DNA of 64,000 bases from Salimicrobium halophilum (GCF_900100295.1 NZ_FNEV01000001.1:186001-250000), one strand, 5' to 3'; positions 8,794 through 18,276 are shown, counted from the stretch's first letter. Notes: generated by a model from the letters alone, not told the origin. A program made the numbers and translations.

Positions 8794-9668
8794 TGGATCA
8801 ACAATACATCCTGGAACAAAAGGCGTGGATCGATAAGGAGATATATAAGGGGATAGAACAAGCTACATCGGAGGGGAGACTCCGCGATTCGATTTTGTAT
8901 TCGATGAGAGCCGGCGGAAAGCGACTCAGACCGTTGTTGATGAAAAATACCTTTGATTCTTTCACTAAAAAGAACGCTTCTTATATCTCCGCAGCGATTG
9001 CCCTGGAAATGATTCATACGTATTCCCTGATCCATGACGATTTGCCTGCGATGGATGACGATGATACCAGAAGAGGCATGAAAACGAACCACCGGGAATT
9101 TGATGAAGCAACCGCTATCCTTGCCGGGGATTCCCTGTTGACGATGAGTTTCGAAACCATCAGTTCTGATGAAAACCTCTCCTCCGAAGAGAAGGTATTT
9201 CTGATAAAAGAGCTATCACGGGCCGCGGGGCCGAGAGGCATGGTTTCCGGTCAGATGTGGGATATGGAATACGAGAATCAGGAGACGGATGTTGATACAC
9301 TGAAAACGATCCATCTGAACAAGACGGGCAGACTGATCGCATTCTCCATGGTGGCTGGAGGTTATTTGGCTGGAGTCGGTGCAAAGAAAATCGAGAAATT
9401 GAGAAGAGCCGGCGAAGCTGTAGGTCTCATTTTCCAGATTCAGGATGACATACTCGATGTCACCGGAGACAAGGATAAGCTCGGCAAACCTGTCGGGAGT
9501 GACGAAACAAATGAAAAGAGTACGTATCCGAAGCTTATGGGTCTTGAAGGTGCTAAACAGGAAAAGCGTAAGTATGAAGAAGAAGTGGATTCTCTGCTAA
9601 AAGACTTACAAGCTGAAAATACGCCGCTTGCAGAGCTCATAGCTTATATGAGTCAACGGGAATACTGA
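8793..9668 (+). CDS. ispA: Farnesyl diphosphate synthase (polyprenyl synthetase)
   Basis: IspA condenses isopentenyl and dimethylallyl diphosphate to geranyl and farnesyl diphosphate. Both aspartate-rich motifs are present: DDLPAMDDDDTRRG (FARM, near residue 85) and QIQDDILDVTGD (SARM, near residue 215). Length (291) is normal. The start is GTG, overlapping the xseB stop. Only the OLE RNA and oapA separate it from dxs, another gene of the isoprenoid pathway. Confidence 0.96.
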   Translation: MDQQYILEQKAWIDKEIYKGIEQATSEGRLRDSILYSMRAGGKRLRPLLMKNTFDSFTKKNASYISAAIALEMIHTYSLIHDDLPAMDDDDTRRGMKTNHREFDEATAILAGDSLLTMSFETISSDENLSSEEKVFLIKELSRAAGPRGMVSGQMWDMEYENQETDVDTLKTIHLNKTGRLIAFSMVAGGYLAGVGAKKIEKLRRAGEAVGLIFQIQDDILDVTGDKDKLGKPVGSDETNEKSTYPKLMGLEGAKQEKRKYEEEVDSLLKDLQAENTPLAELIAYMSQREY

Positions 9669-9678
9669 TGTAATTTCT

Positions 9679-9707
9679 TTGAGACATAATCCGGAATGTG
9701 ATATATT
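9679..9707 (+). promoter_or_regulatory. Sigma-A promoter immediately upstream of OLE RNA
   Basis: TTGAGA (9679-9684) and TATATT (9702-9707) are separated by exactly 17 bases. A TG at 9699-9700 forms an extended -10 element. The predicted transcription start (about 9713-9716) coincides with the 5' end of the RNA deduced from its closing helix. Confidence 0.65.
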
Positions 9708-9715
9708 AAAATTAA

Positions 9716-10326
9716 CCAAGGAATGGTGCAGTATTCTAGTCAGTCCTCCGTTCCTGAAGGCGGGCCTAAAAATCCGCCAAAGGGCATATCGATGAAGTTC
9801 CTTGTGCCGGCTTGAGGCGCCCAGCCTTGGGTCGGTGCTGGGAGTTAAGGTTGAGGGGCGATCCACAAAGGCATGTGGGCGTTGACCCCGCTTCCGCGGA
9901 GGCCCATCTTTGTAAGGAAAGCTGAGCCAGTTTTCTTTATGAAATGGGGTATGAACCTGCGTCATATGGAGTAATATCTGTATGCGCAGCGTAGCCTGCC
10001 TTGAGTGGCTGCGAGGGGATTACAGTATTTCAGAATTCATATTTAGATGGCCATTAAAATATGGATTCGTTCCCGCTGTATGAAATCGAAGCTGCAAAAG
10101 AGGCTAAGGAACGGCCGAAGGCTGCCGGAGAAATTCCCTAGACTGTTCGAATGGACGGAAAACAGCGATTATAGTGTGGACTGAGTGGTAATCCAGTCCG
10201 AGTGACGGAAACGCACTCGATCCGGTTTTAAAGGGGAACCGCCAGAATGGTGACATTCGGTAACCGGATGGGAAAACCTACTGGACCTAAGCCGCAATTT
10301 TTACCTGTTTTCCGACCATTCCTTTG
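9716..10326 (+). ncRNA. ole: OLE RNA (ornate, large, extremophilic), about 611 nt
   Basis: This roughly 690-base interval between ispA and oapA has no plausible reading frame but is GC-balanced and highly structured. The ends pair: AAGGAATGGT at 9718-9727 is perfectly complementary to 10315-10324, closing a domain of about 610 nt, the size of OLE RNAs. Inside, 10033-10044 pairs with 10057-10068 (12 bp with one wobble), and several shorter stems are visible. Position between ispA and dxs, directly upstream of the gene for its membrane protein partner, is the diagnostic context of the OLE class (Rfam family OLE). OLE forms a membrane-bound ribonucleoprotein linked to cold, ethanol, magnesium and nutrient stress in alkaliphilic Bacillus. 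Limits are set from the terminal helix. Confidence 0.92.
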
Positions 10327-10361
10327 TACATAACTATGTCACCCGAAAATCGAGGTAATCC

Positions 10362-10934
10362 ATGAAACCAAAATTGAAACGTTCTTTAAGATTTAGTTTG
10401 ACTATTGCCGTTATCACATTTGTGTTAGCGGCTATTTTTTCCGTCATTTCTTCATCCCTGTTAAATGGCATGCCATGGATGATAGGACTCATCCTTGTGT
10501 TCATCATCGTGCTGACCGGGGTGACTTTCGATATGCTTGGGATTGCGGCCACAGCGGGACAGGAGGCCCCTTTCCATTCGATGGCATCAGAAAAGGTTTC
10601 CGGAGCGAAAGAGGCGGTTATAATAGTAAGAAACGCCGATCGGTTTGCGACTTTCTGTAACGACGTAATCGGCGATATTGCAGGGATTATCAGTGGAACG
10701 GCCTCTGCGGTCGTGGTGCTTCAGCTTGCTATCGCTTTTGGCAATGGAGACGGCTCTACCTTACAGCTGGTCCTTTCTGTTATAATGACAAGTATCATAG
10801 CTGCATTAACAGTTGGAGGTAAAGCGATCGGGAAGTATCTTGCGATCAACTATTCGACGAATATCATCTTTTTTGCCGCAAGAATCATCGCTAAGATAGA
10901 AAAGTATACAAAATGGAAAGTACTATCAAAATAG
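10362..10934 (+). CDS. oapA: OLE-associated protein A, integral membrane partner of OLE RNA
   Basis: This 190-residue protein has about four membrane helices (roughly residues 10-30, 38-60, 105-130 and 137-157). Between helices 2 and 3 is a polar stretch containing GIAATAGQEAPFHSMASEKV, which resembles the DUF21 region of CorC/CNNM magnesium transporters. OapA binds OLE RNA and tethers it to the cell membrane. The basic N-terminus (KPKLKRSLR) and C-terminus (KIEKYTKWK) could contact RNA. It begins 36 bases after the RNA, with ATG behind gaggtaatcc, and is followed by dxs after 39 bases. Confidence 0.9.
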   Translation: MKPKLKRSLRFSLTIAVITFVLAAIFSVISSSLLNGMPWMIGLILVFIIVLTGVTFDMLGIAATAGQEAPFHSMASEKVSGAKEAVIIVRNADRFATFCNDVIGDIAGIISGTASAVVVLQLAIAFGNGDGSTLQLVLSVIMTSIIAALTVGGKAIGKYLAINYSTNIIFFAARIIAKIEKYTKWKVLSK

Positions 10935-10973
10935 TATACGGTAATCATTGTTCTAAATGAAGGAGGTCCACGG

Positions 10974-12866
10974 ATGGATCTGAATAATATCAAAGACCCT
11001 TCTGTTGTTAAGGATTTATCACCAGAAGAATTAACTCACTTAGCCCAGGAAGTAAGGGAATTTTTAATCAACAATTTATCCTCGACAGGAGGTCATCTCG
11101 GAGCGAACCTTGGAGTCGTTGAGCTTACACTGGCACTTCATCGTATCTTCGAGAGCCCACGGGACAGATTTCTGTTCGATGTCGGACACCAGTCTTACAT
11201 CCATAAAATTCTGACAGGACGTGGCAAAGAGTTCGATTCTCTTCGTCAATACCAGGGATTATGCGGCTTTCCGAAACGGAATGAGAGTGAGCATGATGTG
11301 TGGGAAACCGGACATAGCTCAACGTCGCTATCAGCAGCTATGGGGATGGCTATTGCGAGAGACCTGAAAAATGAAAACCATTCGGTAGTTCCTATCATAG
11401 GAGACGGGGCGCTCACGGGTGGTATGGCTCTAGAAGCCCTCAACCATATCGGGCATGAGAAGAAAAATGTAACCGTTATCCTTAATGACAATGAAATGTC
11501 CATTGCTAAAAACGTCGGAGCTCTCCATGGAGCGTTAGGACGGATGAGAAGTGCAGGTCGCTATAATCGTGCGAAAGACGACCTCGAATGGATTTTGAAG
11601 AAGATTCCTGCGATCGGAGGCAAGGTAGCGTCTACGGCTGAACGTCTGAAGGACTCCATGAAGTACTTCGTAGTACCTGGAATGTTTTTCGAAGAGCTCG
11701 GTTTCACTTACTACGGTCCAGTAGATGGTCATGATTTCGATGATCTGGAAGAAAACCTGGAATACGCCAGAAAAACAGAAGGACCTGTGATTGTCCATGT
11801 AATGACCCAAAAAGGGAAGGGATACCAGCCTGCTGAATCGGATGTGAAGGATAAATGGCACGGGGTCGGCCCTTATAAGATCGATTCAGGGGAGAAGATC
11901 AAGCCCGCGGATGCCCCTCCTGCGTGGAGTGAAGTGATCAGTGAGGCTTTACGCAGAGAAGCTCGTACGGATGATAGAATTGTAGCGGTGACGCCGGCGA
12001 TGATTCTCGGTTCTAAGCTTGAAAAATTCGGGGATGAGTTCCCTGATCGTCTCTTTGACGTAGGGATCGCGGAACAGCATGCTACGACGATGTCCGCTGG
12101 TCTGGCTACGCAAGGAATGAAGCCGTTTCTTGCTATCTATTCAACATTCCTGCAGCGCGGCTATGATCAGGTCATCCATGATGTCGCGCGTCAGAACCTG
12201 AATGTCATTTTCGGAATTGACCGTGCCGGATTGGTAGGAGCCGACGGCGAGACCCACCAGGGTGTGTTCGATATCGCTTTCTTACGCTCCGTTCCGAACA
12301 TCACCCTTATGATGCCGAAAGATGAAAATGAAGCCCAACACATGGTGCACACTGCAGCGCAGTATGACGATGGTCCGATTGCCATCAGGTATCCGAGAGG
12401 AAATGCGTTAGGTGTGGATGTCGATGCGGATCCGAAACCGATAGAGATCGGCTCGTGGGAGACGCTCGAAAAAGGGACGGACGCTGTTATTTTGACTTTC
12501 GGTACAACGATCCCGCTTGCTTTGGAAGCAAGGGAACAACTGGAGTCCCGAGGAGTACAAGTCGAGGTTGTGAATGCCAGGTTCATGAAACCGATGGACG
12601 AAGCGAAGCTCCACGAGATTTTTGAACGGGACATTCCTGTAATAACTATGGAGGAAGCAGTATTGCAGGGCGGCTTCGGTTCCGCTGTGCTGGAATTCCA
12701 GAGCGACCACGGTTATGTAAATCAGCGCGTCCATCGTATAGGGTTGCCCGATCGCTTTATTGAACATGGCAGCGTCAAAGATCTATGGAAGGAAGTCGGT
12801 CTGACAGTTGAGAAAGTTGTAGAAAGCGTTCAGGAATCGTTACCGACCACCGAAAAAAGGGCTTAG
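10974..12866 (+). CDS. dxs: 1-deoxy-D-xylulose-5-phosphate synthase
   Basis: Dxs condenses pyruvate and glyceraldehyde 3-phosphate in the first step of the non-mevalonate isoprenoid pathway. The 630 residues show the thiamine-diphosphate motif starting GDGALTGG (near residue 144), [15 protein letters not shown] near residue 62, and the transketolase pyrimidine domain with DVGIAEQHA (near residue 362). Start ATG follows a strong aaggaggtcc. Its place beside ispA explains the isoprenoid character of the operon. Confidence 0.97.
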   Translation: MDLNNIKDPSVVKDLSPEELTHLAQEVREFLINNLSSTGGHLGANLGVVELTLALHRIFESPRDRFLFDVGHQSYIHKILTGRGKEFDSLRQYQGLCGFPKRNESEHDVWETGHSSTSLSAAMGMAIARDLKNENHSVVPIIGDGALTGGMALEALNHIGHEKKNVTVILNDNEMSIAKNVGALHGALGRMRSAGRYNRAKDDLEWILKKIPAIGGKVASTAERLKDSMKYFVVPGMFFEELGFTYYGPVDGHDFDDLEENLEYARKTEGPVIVHVMTQKGKGYQPAESDVKDKWHGVGPYKIDSGEKIKPADAPPAWSEVISEALRREARTDDRIVAVTPAMILGSKLEKFGDEFPDRLFDVGIAEQHATTMSAGLATQGMKPFLAIYSTFLQRGYDQVIHDVARQNLNVIFGIDRAGLVGADGETHQGVFDIAFLRSVPNITLMMPKDENEAQHMVHTAAQYDDGPIAIRYPRGNALGVDVDADPKPIEIGSWETLEKGTDAVILTFGTTIPLALEAREQLESRGVQVEVVNARFMKPMDEAKLHEIFERDIPVITMEEAVLQGGFGSAVLEFQSDHGYVNQRVHRIGLPDRFIEHGSVKDLWKEVGLTVEKVVESVQESLPTTEKRA

Positions 12867-12869
12867 ACT

Positions 12870-13697
12870 ATGGCGAAAAAAGTGAGATTAGATACGCTAC
12901 TGGTAGAAAAAGGCTTAGCGGAAACGCGGGAAAAAGCGAAAAGAACAATCATGGCAGGACTCGTGTTTTCTGAGCAGCAGCGGCTCGATAAGCCAGGCCA
13001 AAAGGTAGAAGAAACCATCGATCTTACGGTGAAAGGAAAAGCGATACCTTATGTGAGCAGGGGCGGGTTGAAGTTAGAGAAAGCCCTCTCCTGCTTTTCT
13101 CTTGAGCTGAAGGACAAAATAATGATGGATATCGGTTCTTCGACCGGAGGTTTTACGGACTGTGGCCTTCAAAACGGAGTGAAATTAAGTTATGCCATCG
13201 ATGTCGGCTACAATCAATTGGACTGGCGTTTAAGGAATCATGAGCAGGTCGTGGTGATGGAGCGGACCAATTTCCGCTATGTGACAAGCGATGACTTGCC
13301 TTATGGGTTACCTGAAATTGCCACGATCGATGTTTCGTTCATTTCGTTGAAACTCATTCTCCCTGTACTCGCTCAACTATTGAAACAGGGCGGGGATGTA
13401 GCTGCGCTGATCAAACCTCAATTTGAGGCAGGTAGAGAGCAAGTAGGTAAGAAAGGGATCATCCGAGACGCTGATATTCATGAACAAGTGCTTATGGAGA
13501 TTCTTACATTTGCGGCAGGTCTCGGGTTCGAAACGAGAGGTCTGACATTTTCGCCGATTACGGGCGGAGACGGAAATATCGAATTTCTTGCTCATTGGAA
13601 CTATACGGGTAGCGGCAGTGCAGTAGGAAAAGGGATCGATGAGTCGTGGGTGAAAGAAATCGTAGCAGAAGCTCATGACCAATTGAAGAAAATGTAA
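12870..13697 (+). CDS. tlyA: TlyA/YqxC family rRNA (2'-O) methyltransferase
   Basis: The 275-residue protein combines an N-terminal S4 RNA-binding domain (about residues 5-60) with an FtsJ-like SAM-dependent methyltransferase fold. The SAM-binding motif [12 protein letters not shown] is at about residues 86-97. Mycobacterial TlyA methylates 16S and 23S rRNA; the Bacillus homologue YqxC is less studied. The start is 3 bases after the dxs stop. Confidence 0.9.
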   Translation: MAKKVRLDTLLVEKGLAETREKAKRTIMAGLVFSEQQRLDKPGQKVEETIDLTVKGKAIPYVSRGGLKLEKALSCFSLELKDKIMMDIGSSTGGFTDCGLQNGVKLSYAIDVGYNQLDWRLRNHEQVVVMERTNFRYVTSDDLPYGLPEIATIDVSFISLKLILPVLAQLLKQGGDVAALIKPQFEAGREQVGKKGIIRDADIHEQVLMEILTFAAGLGFETRGLTFSPITGGDGNIEFLAHWNYTGSGSAVGKGIDESWVKEIVAEAHDQLKKM

Positions 13698-13723
13698 GTG
13701 GCGGAGATGGGAGGTCACAACTT

Positions 13724-14179
13724 ATGACGCTGAGTAAAGGTCAAAGGCATATTAAGATTCGTGAACTAATTACTGGTGAAAACATAGAAACACAGGATGA
13801 TCTTGTGAATCGATTGAAAGAACTCGGCTATAACGTCACGCAGGCAACTGTGTCCAGGGATATCAAAGAATTACACCTGGTGAAAGTTCCTGTCGTTGAC
13901 GGGAAGTATAAATATAGCCTTCCGGCGGATCAACGTTTCAATCCGTTAGAGAAATTAAAACGTATGATGATGGATTCGTTTGTGAGTATCGACCGCTCCG
14001 GCCATTTCATTGTGCTGAAGACGCTCCCGGGGAATGCCCATGCTGTAGGAGCACTTATCGATAATCTCGACTGGGAAGAGATCATGGGGACGATTTGCGG
14101 AGACGATACGTGTCTTATTATCTGCAGAGCAGAGAATCAAACGGAAGAAGTCAGTGACCAGCTATTGAATATGTTGTAA
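13724..14179 (+). CDS. argR: Arginine repressor ArgR/AhrC
   Basis: ArgR is the arginine-responsive hexameric regulator of arginine synthesis and breakdown. The 151 residues comprise a winged-helix DNA-binding domain (1-70, with [11 protein letters not shown] as recognition helix) and a C-terminal oligomerisation and arginine-binding domain containing [14 protein letters not shown]. No ARG box is evident immediately upstream. Its position between tlyA and recN is the standard Bacillus order. Confidence 0.96.
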   Translation: MTLSKGQRHIKIRELITGENIETQDDLVNRLKELGYNVTQATVSRDIKELHLVKVPVVDGKYKYSLPADQRFNPLEKLKRMMMDSFVSIDRSGHFIVLKTLPGNAHAVGALIDNLDWEEIMGTICGDDTCLIICRAENQTEEVSDQLLNML

Positions 14180-14196
14180 GTGAAGGGGTTTAGGTC

Positions 14197-15924
14197 ATGC
14201 TAACTGAATTGACGATCAGAGATTTTGCTATTATAGATCATGTTTCTCTTACGCTGAAGGACGGGCTTACCGTCCTTACCGGAGAAACAGGGGCTGGAAA
14301 GTCGATCATTATTGACTCCATCCAGCTTTTGACCGGTGCCAGGGGATCTGTGGAGTTCGTGCGTCATGGCGCGAAACGTGCGGAGATTGAAGGATTGTTC
14401 ATCGTAGGGGATGACCATTCTGTGTATGCAAAAGGTGAAGAGTTCGGCGTCGATATCGAAGAAGACGGAATGGTCGTTTTGCAACGCTCCATCACTCATC
14501 AGGGGAAAAGCATCTGCAGAGTGAATGGAAAGCTTGTGACCCTGGGAATTCTAAAGGAGTTCGGTAAAGCACTGATCGATATCCACAGTCAGCATGAAAC
14601 GCAATCGTTGATGGATCCTGAACGCCACATCGAATTGCTTGATACGTATGCCGAAGATGAACTGAAACAGCCGAAGCAGGAATATAAGAAGCATTATGAA
14701 ACATACCGGTCGTTGAAAAAGAGATACAAGGAACTGAGCGATAATGAACAGGAGATGGCTCAGCGTCTTGATCTGTTGCAGTTTCAATGGAATGAACTCG
14801 AAGAAGCGAAACTGGAGCCGAAAGAGGACGAGGAACTTTCAGAAGAAAGGAACAAGCTCTCTAATTTCGAGAAGATCTACTCCGGATTGAATGATGCGTA
14901 TGAGGCGTTATATGGAGAACAGAAAGGCATGGATTGGTTATCGCATGCGATGATGTCTCTGGATGCGACAGCGGATTACGATGAGACGTACCAGCGTATG
15001 TCTGAAGAACTGTCCAATTCGTATTATCTGGTGGAAGAGCTTACCTTCCGACTGAGTACGGAAATGGAAGGGCTGGAATTCGATCCGGAACGTCTCGACG
15101 AAATCGAGGAGCGTCTGAATGAAATCAACCGGCTGAAAAGGAAATACGGGCAATCAGTGGAAGAGATCCTCGAGTATAAGGATAAAGTGGAAGAAGAAAT
15201 TGATGAGATCAACAACAAAGACTCTTTCCTCTCCAAGCTCGAAACGGAAATCGAGGATGTTACGGAGGACCTTCTTCTGGAAGCTCGCCATATCCATGAT
15301 ATCCGTACAGAAGCATCGAAGCAGCTTACAGAAGCCGTCCATGAGGAATTGAAGGATTTATATCTGGAGAAAGCGGTATTTGATGTGAAAGTGGAGAAGA
15401 AGCAAGGGAAACAGGATGATCCTTTATTGAAGAATCAGCAAGTATCCCTTTCCTCTTCCGGTTTTGATGAAGTGAAGTTTCTGATTACGACAAATCCCGG
15501 AGAACCGATGAAGCCGCTTCATAAAATAGCTTCAGGCGGAGAAATGTCGAGAATCATGCTTGCGTTGAAACAGATATTTTCGAGACATCAGGGTATCACG
15601 AGTGTCATTTTTGATGAGGTGGATACGGGAGTTAGTGGTCGAGTCGCTCAAGCAATCGCTGAGAAGATTTTCAAAATATCTGTCGACTCTCAGGTGCTTT
15701 GTATATCTCATCTCCCCCAAGTAGCTGCTATGGCTGATACCCATGTTCGAATTATGAAGAATGTCAGGGATAACAAAACGAAAACGAAAGCGAAAGAACT
15801 GAATACGAATGAAAAAGTGGAAGAAGTGGCAAGAATGATCAGCGGTACGGAATTGACGGAAACCACGTTACAAAATGGACGGGAGCTTCTCAATCTTGCC
15901 GAATCCTTCAAGGCCGACACCTAA
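14197..15924 (+). CDS. recN: DNA repair protein RecN
   Basis: RecN is an SMC-like ATPase that acts early in double-strand-break repair. The 575 residues show Walker A GETGAGKSIIIDSI (near residue 29), two long coiled coils flanking a central region (about 150-370), the signature SGGEMSRIMLALK (near 446) and Walker B VIFDEVDTGVSG. It is the last gene of the nusB operon and is followed directly by an intrinsic terminator. Confidence 0.97.
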   Translation: MLTELTIRDFAIIDHVSLTLKDGLTVLTGETGAGKSIIIDSIQLLTGARGSVEFVRHGAKRAEIEGLFIVGDDHSVYAKGEEFGVDIEEDGMVVLQRSITHQGKSICRVNGKLVTLGILKEFGKALIDIHSQHETQSLMDPERHIELLDTYAEDELKQPKQEYKKHYETYRSLKKRYKELSDNEQEMAQRLDLLQFQWNELEEAKLEPKEDEELSEERNKLSNFEKIYSGLNDAYEALYGEQKGMDWLSHAMMSLDATADYDETYQRMSEELSNSYYLVEELTFRLSTEMEGLEFDPERLDEIEERLNEINRLKRKYGQSVEEILEYKDKVEEEIDEINNKDSFLSKLETEIEDVTEDLLLEARHIHDIRTEASKQLTEAVHEELKDLYLEKAVFDVKVEKKQGKQDDPLLKNQQVSLSSSGFDEVKFLITTNPGEPMKPLHKIASGGEMSRIMLALKQIFSRHQGITSVIFDEVDTGVSGRVAQAIAEKIFKISVDSQVLCISHLPQVAAMADTHVRIMKNVRDNKTKTKAKELNTNEKVEEVARMISGTELTETTLQNGRELLNLAESFKADT

Positions 15925-15956
15925 GAAAAGTACCTTCGGGGTGCTTTTCTTTTTTT
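15925..15956 (+). terminator. Rho-independent terminator after recN
   Basis: A 10-bp stem (15925-15934 with 15940-15949, one G-T pair) and a TTCGG loop are followed by a T-rich tail. It starts at the base after the recN stop. Confidence 0.85.
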
Positions 15957-16025
15957 GATGAAACAATCCAGGTGATTATCGTAAGCCTTTTGACAATCTC
16001 TGCTTATGTTTCATTGATTAGGCTT

Positions 16026-16055
16026 GTTTAAGAGTGGCGCAAAACGACCATAGTA
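16026..16055 (+). promoter_or_regulatory. Weak candidate sigma-G/sigma-F promoter of spoIVB
   Basis: GTTTA (16026-16030) and CATAGTA (16049-16055) are 18 bases apart. Each differs by one base from the sigma-G consensus GHATR and CATNHTA. spoIVB is a forespore gene in B. subtilis, so the context fits, but the match is imperfect. Confidence 0.33.
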
Positions 16056-16104
16056 AGCATAATTCCTTCGCGAAATAAGCGAACGGAGAAGGAGTGTGAA
16101 AAAT

Positions 16105-17142
16105 GTGTCGTTAAAGCGTTTCATGTTAGTAATAATTATAAGTTGTCTCGCGATTGCTGTTCCGGGACTTGCCACTCCGTTACCGACTTCAGCGGAAGAA
16201 GTGAAGATGGAGAACTTGTCTCTGATACCCGGAGGAGACTCTGTCGGAATCGAACTGAATACGAATGGAGTAGTTATCATGGGCAAAAATCCGGAAGCTC
16301 CGGCGGGCTTCCTGAAAAAGGTGAAAGAAGGAGACATCATCAAGAAAGCGGATGGGCATTCTTTATCTAATGTGCAACAACTTTCCTCCATTATACAAAA
16401 AGCGGGAAAGAAGGAGCGTCCTTTATCCCTGGAAATGACTCGTGGATCGGATTCTTTTGAAGCGAGTGTACGTCCGTATCAGAATGAATCATCGGACTAT
16501 GCAATAGGTCTATATGTAAAGGATAAAATTTCAGGTATAGGTACGTTGACTTTCACGAATCCAAAAGATGACTCTTTCGGAGCTCTCGGTCACGTGATCC
16601 GACAACCCGGGATTGCGAATTCAAAAGAAGTGGATGAAGGGACGATTGCGCGTTCGAATGTCACATCCATTCGCAGAGGGGAAGAGGGAATGCCAGGAGA
16701 GAAACATGCGGAATTCGATGTGAGTTCCGATAAAATGGGGGTTGTGTCGATAAATTCCTCCTTCGGTGTATTCGGGAAATTGAACAAAAAAGATGCGAAA
16801 TTGGAGGAACGCTCGGCCTTACCGGTGAAACGTGCGGCTGACGTAAAAAAAGGTCCTGCGAAAATCAGAACGGTAGTCGAAGGGGATAAAATCGAGGAAT
16901 ATGACATCGAAATCGTAGAAAATAACCCTGACTCCAAACCGTCGACAAAAGGATTAGTAATCAAAATAACTGATGAACGATTATTGGAACAGACGGGTGG
17001 AATTGTGCAAGGAATGAGTGGCAGTCCGATCATTCAGGATGATCATATCGTTGGTGCAGTCACTCACGTATTCGTCAACGACTCCACATCCGGATATGGG
17101 GTTCATATCGAATGGATGATCGAAGAATCGATGAATAAATAA
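16105..17142 (+). CDS. spoIVB: SpoIVB serine peptidase (sigma-K checkpoint)
   Basis: SpoIVB is secreted from the forespore and cleaves SpoIVFA, releasing activation of pro-sigma-K in the mother cell. This protein has an N-terminal membrane/signal helix (about residues 5-22), a PDZ domain (about 45-115) and an S55 peptidase domain with the catalytic His in ALGHVI (about residue 163) and Ser in GMSGSP (about 305). At about 345 residues it is some 75 shorter than the B. subtilis protein; the segment between signal anchor and PDZ is nearly gone. GTG at 16105 is preferred over GTG 16096, which sits too close to gaaggag at 16088. Confidence 0.94.
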   Translation: MSLKRFMLVIIISCLAIAVPGLATPLPTSAEEVKMENLSLIPGGDSVGIELNTNGVVIMGKNPEAPAGFLKKVKEGDIIKKADGHSLSNVQQLSSIIQKAGKKERPLSLEMTRGSDSFEASVRPYQNESSDYAIGLYVKDKISGIGTLTFTNPKDDSFGALGHVIRQPGIANSKEVDEGTIARSNVTSIRRGEEGMPGEKHAEFDVSSDKMGVVSINSSFGVFGKLNKKDAKLEERSALPVKRAADVKKGPAKIRTVVEGDKIEEYDIEIVENNPDSKPSTKGLVIKITDERLLEQTGGIVQGMSGSPIIQDDHIVGAVTHVFVNDSTSGYGVHIEWMIEESMNK

Positions 17143-17150
17143 TTGAGGAA

Positions 17151-17183
17151 GAAATCCCCGGTCGTGCGGGGATTTCCTTTTTG
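17151..17183 (+). terminator. Rho-independent terminator after spoIVB
   Basis: A 10-bp perfect stem (17151-17160 with 17167-17176) closes a 6-nt loop and is followed by a run of T. Confidence 0.88.
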
Positions 17184-17193
17184 TGGATGTTTT

Positions 17194-17214
17194 TTTGTCG
17201 AAAAAAGTCGAAAT
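17194..17214 (+). promoter_or_regulatory. Spo0A boxes upstream of spo0A
   Basis: TTTGTCGAAA at 17194-17203 is a perfect 0A box, and AAGTCGAAAT at 17205-17214 is a near repeat in the same orientation. A third core TGTCGAA at 17307-17313 overlaps the -10 region of the sigma-H promoter. This suggests autoregulation of spo0A, as known in B. subtilis. Confidence 0.7.
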
Positions 17215-17288
17215 GGGTAGAAATATAAAGAAAATGAAAGATATTGAAAGGAAAACAGAGTTATTTTAAAAAATTCATCTTTCTTAGA

Positions 17289-17314
17289 AGGAATAGTCCC
17301 CCAACCTGTCGAAT
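17289..17314 (+). promoter_or_regulatory. Sigma-H promoter of spo0A
   Basis: AGGAAT (17289-17294) and GTCGAAT (17308-17314) match the sigma-H -35 and -10 consensus with suitable spacing, about 35 bases before the start codon. The spo0A Ps promoter of B. subtilis is sigma-H dependent. Confidence 0.7.
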
Positions 17315-17351
17315 AAGTTACAATGAGAAAAATTGACAGGAGGAGTTTTAA

Positions 17352-18125
17352 ATGGAAGCAATTCGCGTATGTTTCGCTGATGATAATCAGGAATTGATGG
17401 ATATGATGGTGGAGTATGTAGGGGACGAGCATGATTTGGAAGTGGCAGGTACGGCATATAATGGAAGAGATTGTCTGGAGATGGTGGAAGAAAAGAAACC
17501 GGATGTGCTAGTACTTGATATCATTATGCCTCATCTGGATGGGATTGCTGTGCTTCAGGAATTGAGAAAAGAGAACTCGAAGATGGATGTTATCGTACTT
17601 ACAGCTTTCGGACAGGAAGAAGTGACGAAAAAAGCCGGGAACTTAGGCGCCTCTTACTTTATGATGAAACCGTTCGATCTGGATCAGCTTGTCGAACAGA
17701 TCAGACAGATGAAACGTAACAAAGACCCTATCCAAAGAGCGGTAGGAGTCAGCTATCAGGAGTCGAAAAAGCCTGATCTTGATACGAGTATCACGCATAT
17801 CATCCACGAAGTCGGAGTTCCTGCGCATATCAAAGGCTATATGTACTTAAGAGAAGCGATCACAATGGTGTACCAGGACATCGAGCTGCTCGGATCGATC
17901 ACGAAAATTCTGTATCCGGAGATTGCGAAAAAGTTCAATACGACTGCGTCTCGCGTGGAGAGAGCCATCCGACATGCCATCGAAGTGGCCTGGAACAGGG
18001 GAAGCATCGAAGCGATTTCGTCGCTGTTCGGGTACACGATTTCCTCTTCGAAAGCAAAACCTACAAACAGTGAATTCATCGCCATGGTCGCAGACCGGCT
18101 TCGTTTGGAGCATAGGGCATCATAA
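17352..18125 (+). CDS. spo0A: Sporulation master response regulator Spo0A
   Basis: Spo0A is the phosphorelay output regulator that commits the cell to sporulation. The 257 residues form a receiver domain with the acidic pair D10/D11, phospho-acceptor D56 (in [13 protein letters not shown]), T84 and K106, joined by a short linker to the DNA-binding domain (about 145-257). The C-terminal half contains the conserved helix-turn-helix segment [18 protein letters not shown]. Start ATG follows caggaggag. Transcribed alone, with a terminator on each side. Confidence 0.98.
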   Translation: MEAIRVCFADDNQELMDMMVEYVGDEHDLEVAGTAYNGRDCLEMVEEKKPDVLVLDIIMPHLDGIAVLQELRKENSKMDVIVLTAFGQEEVTKKAGNLGASYFMMKPFDLDQLVEQIRQMKRNKDPIQRAVGVSYQESKKPDLDTSITHIIHEVGVPAHIKGYMYLREAITMVYQDIELLGSITKILYPEIAKKFNTTASRVERAIRHAIEVAWNRGSIEAISSLFGYTISSSKAKPTNSEFIAMVADRLRLEHRAS

Positions 18126-18140
18126 TTGGATTTGGGAAGG

Positions 18141-18177
18141 CCTCTTCTACTCTCATGAAGGTAGAAGAGGTTTTTTT
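18141..18177 (+). terminator. Rho-independent terminator after spo0A
   Basis: The perfect 10-bp stem 18141-18150 / 18161-18170 has a 10-nt loop and is followed by seven T. Confidence 0.9.
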
Positions 18178-18276
18178 CTTTCTTATACGAGTATTTCCGG
18201 TTCAATTTTTGTATAGTTATGTGATAAAATTTTAAATTGTCTAATTCTTTTACTAAACAAACAAGGAGATGTACAT

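Noticed and set aside
9606-9965. A minus-strand open frame of 119 codons reaching into the OLE region
   Set aside because: It overlaps ispA and structured OLE RNA and lacks a ribosome-binding site or protein-like composition.
18178-18276. Lysine riboswitch upstream of aspartokinase
   Set aside because: The leader is under 100 bases and AT-rich with no L-box stems or terminator.
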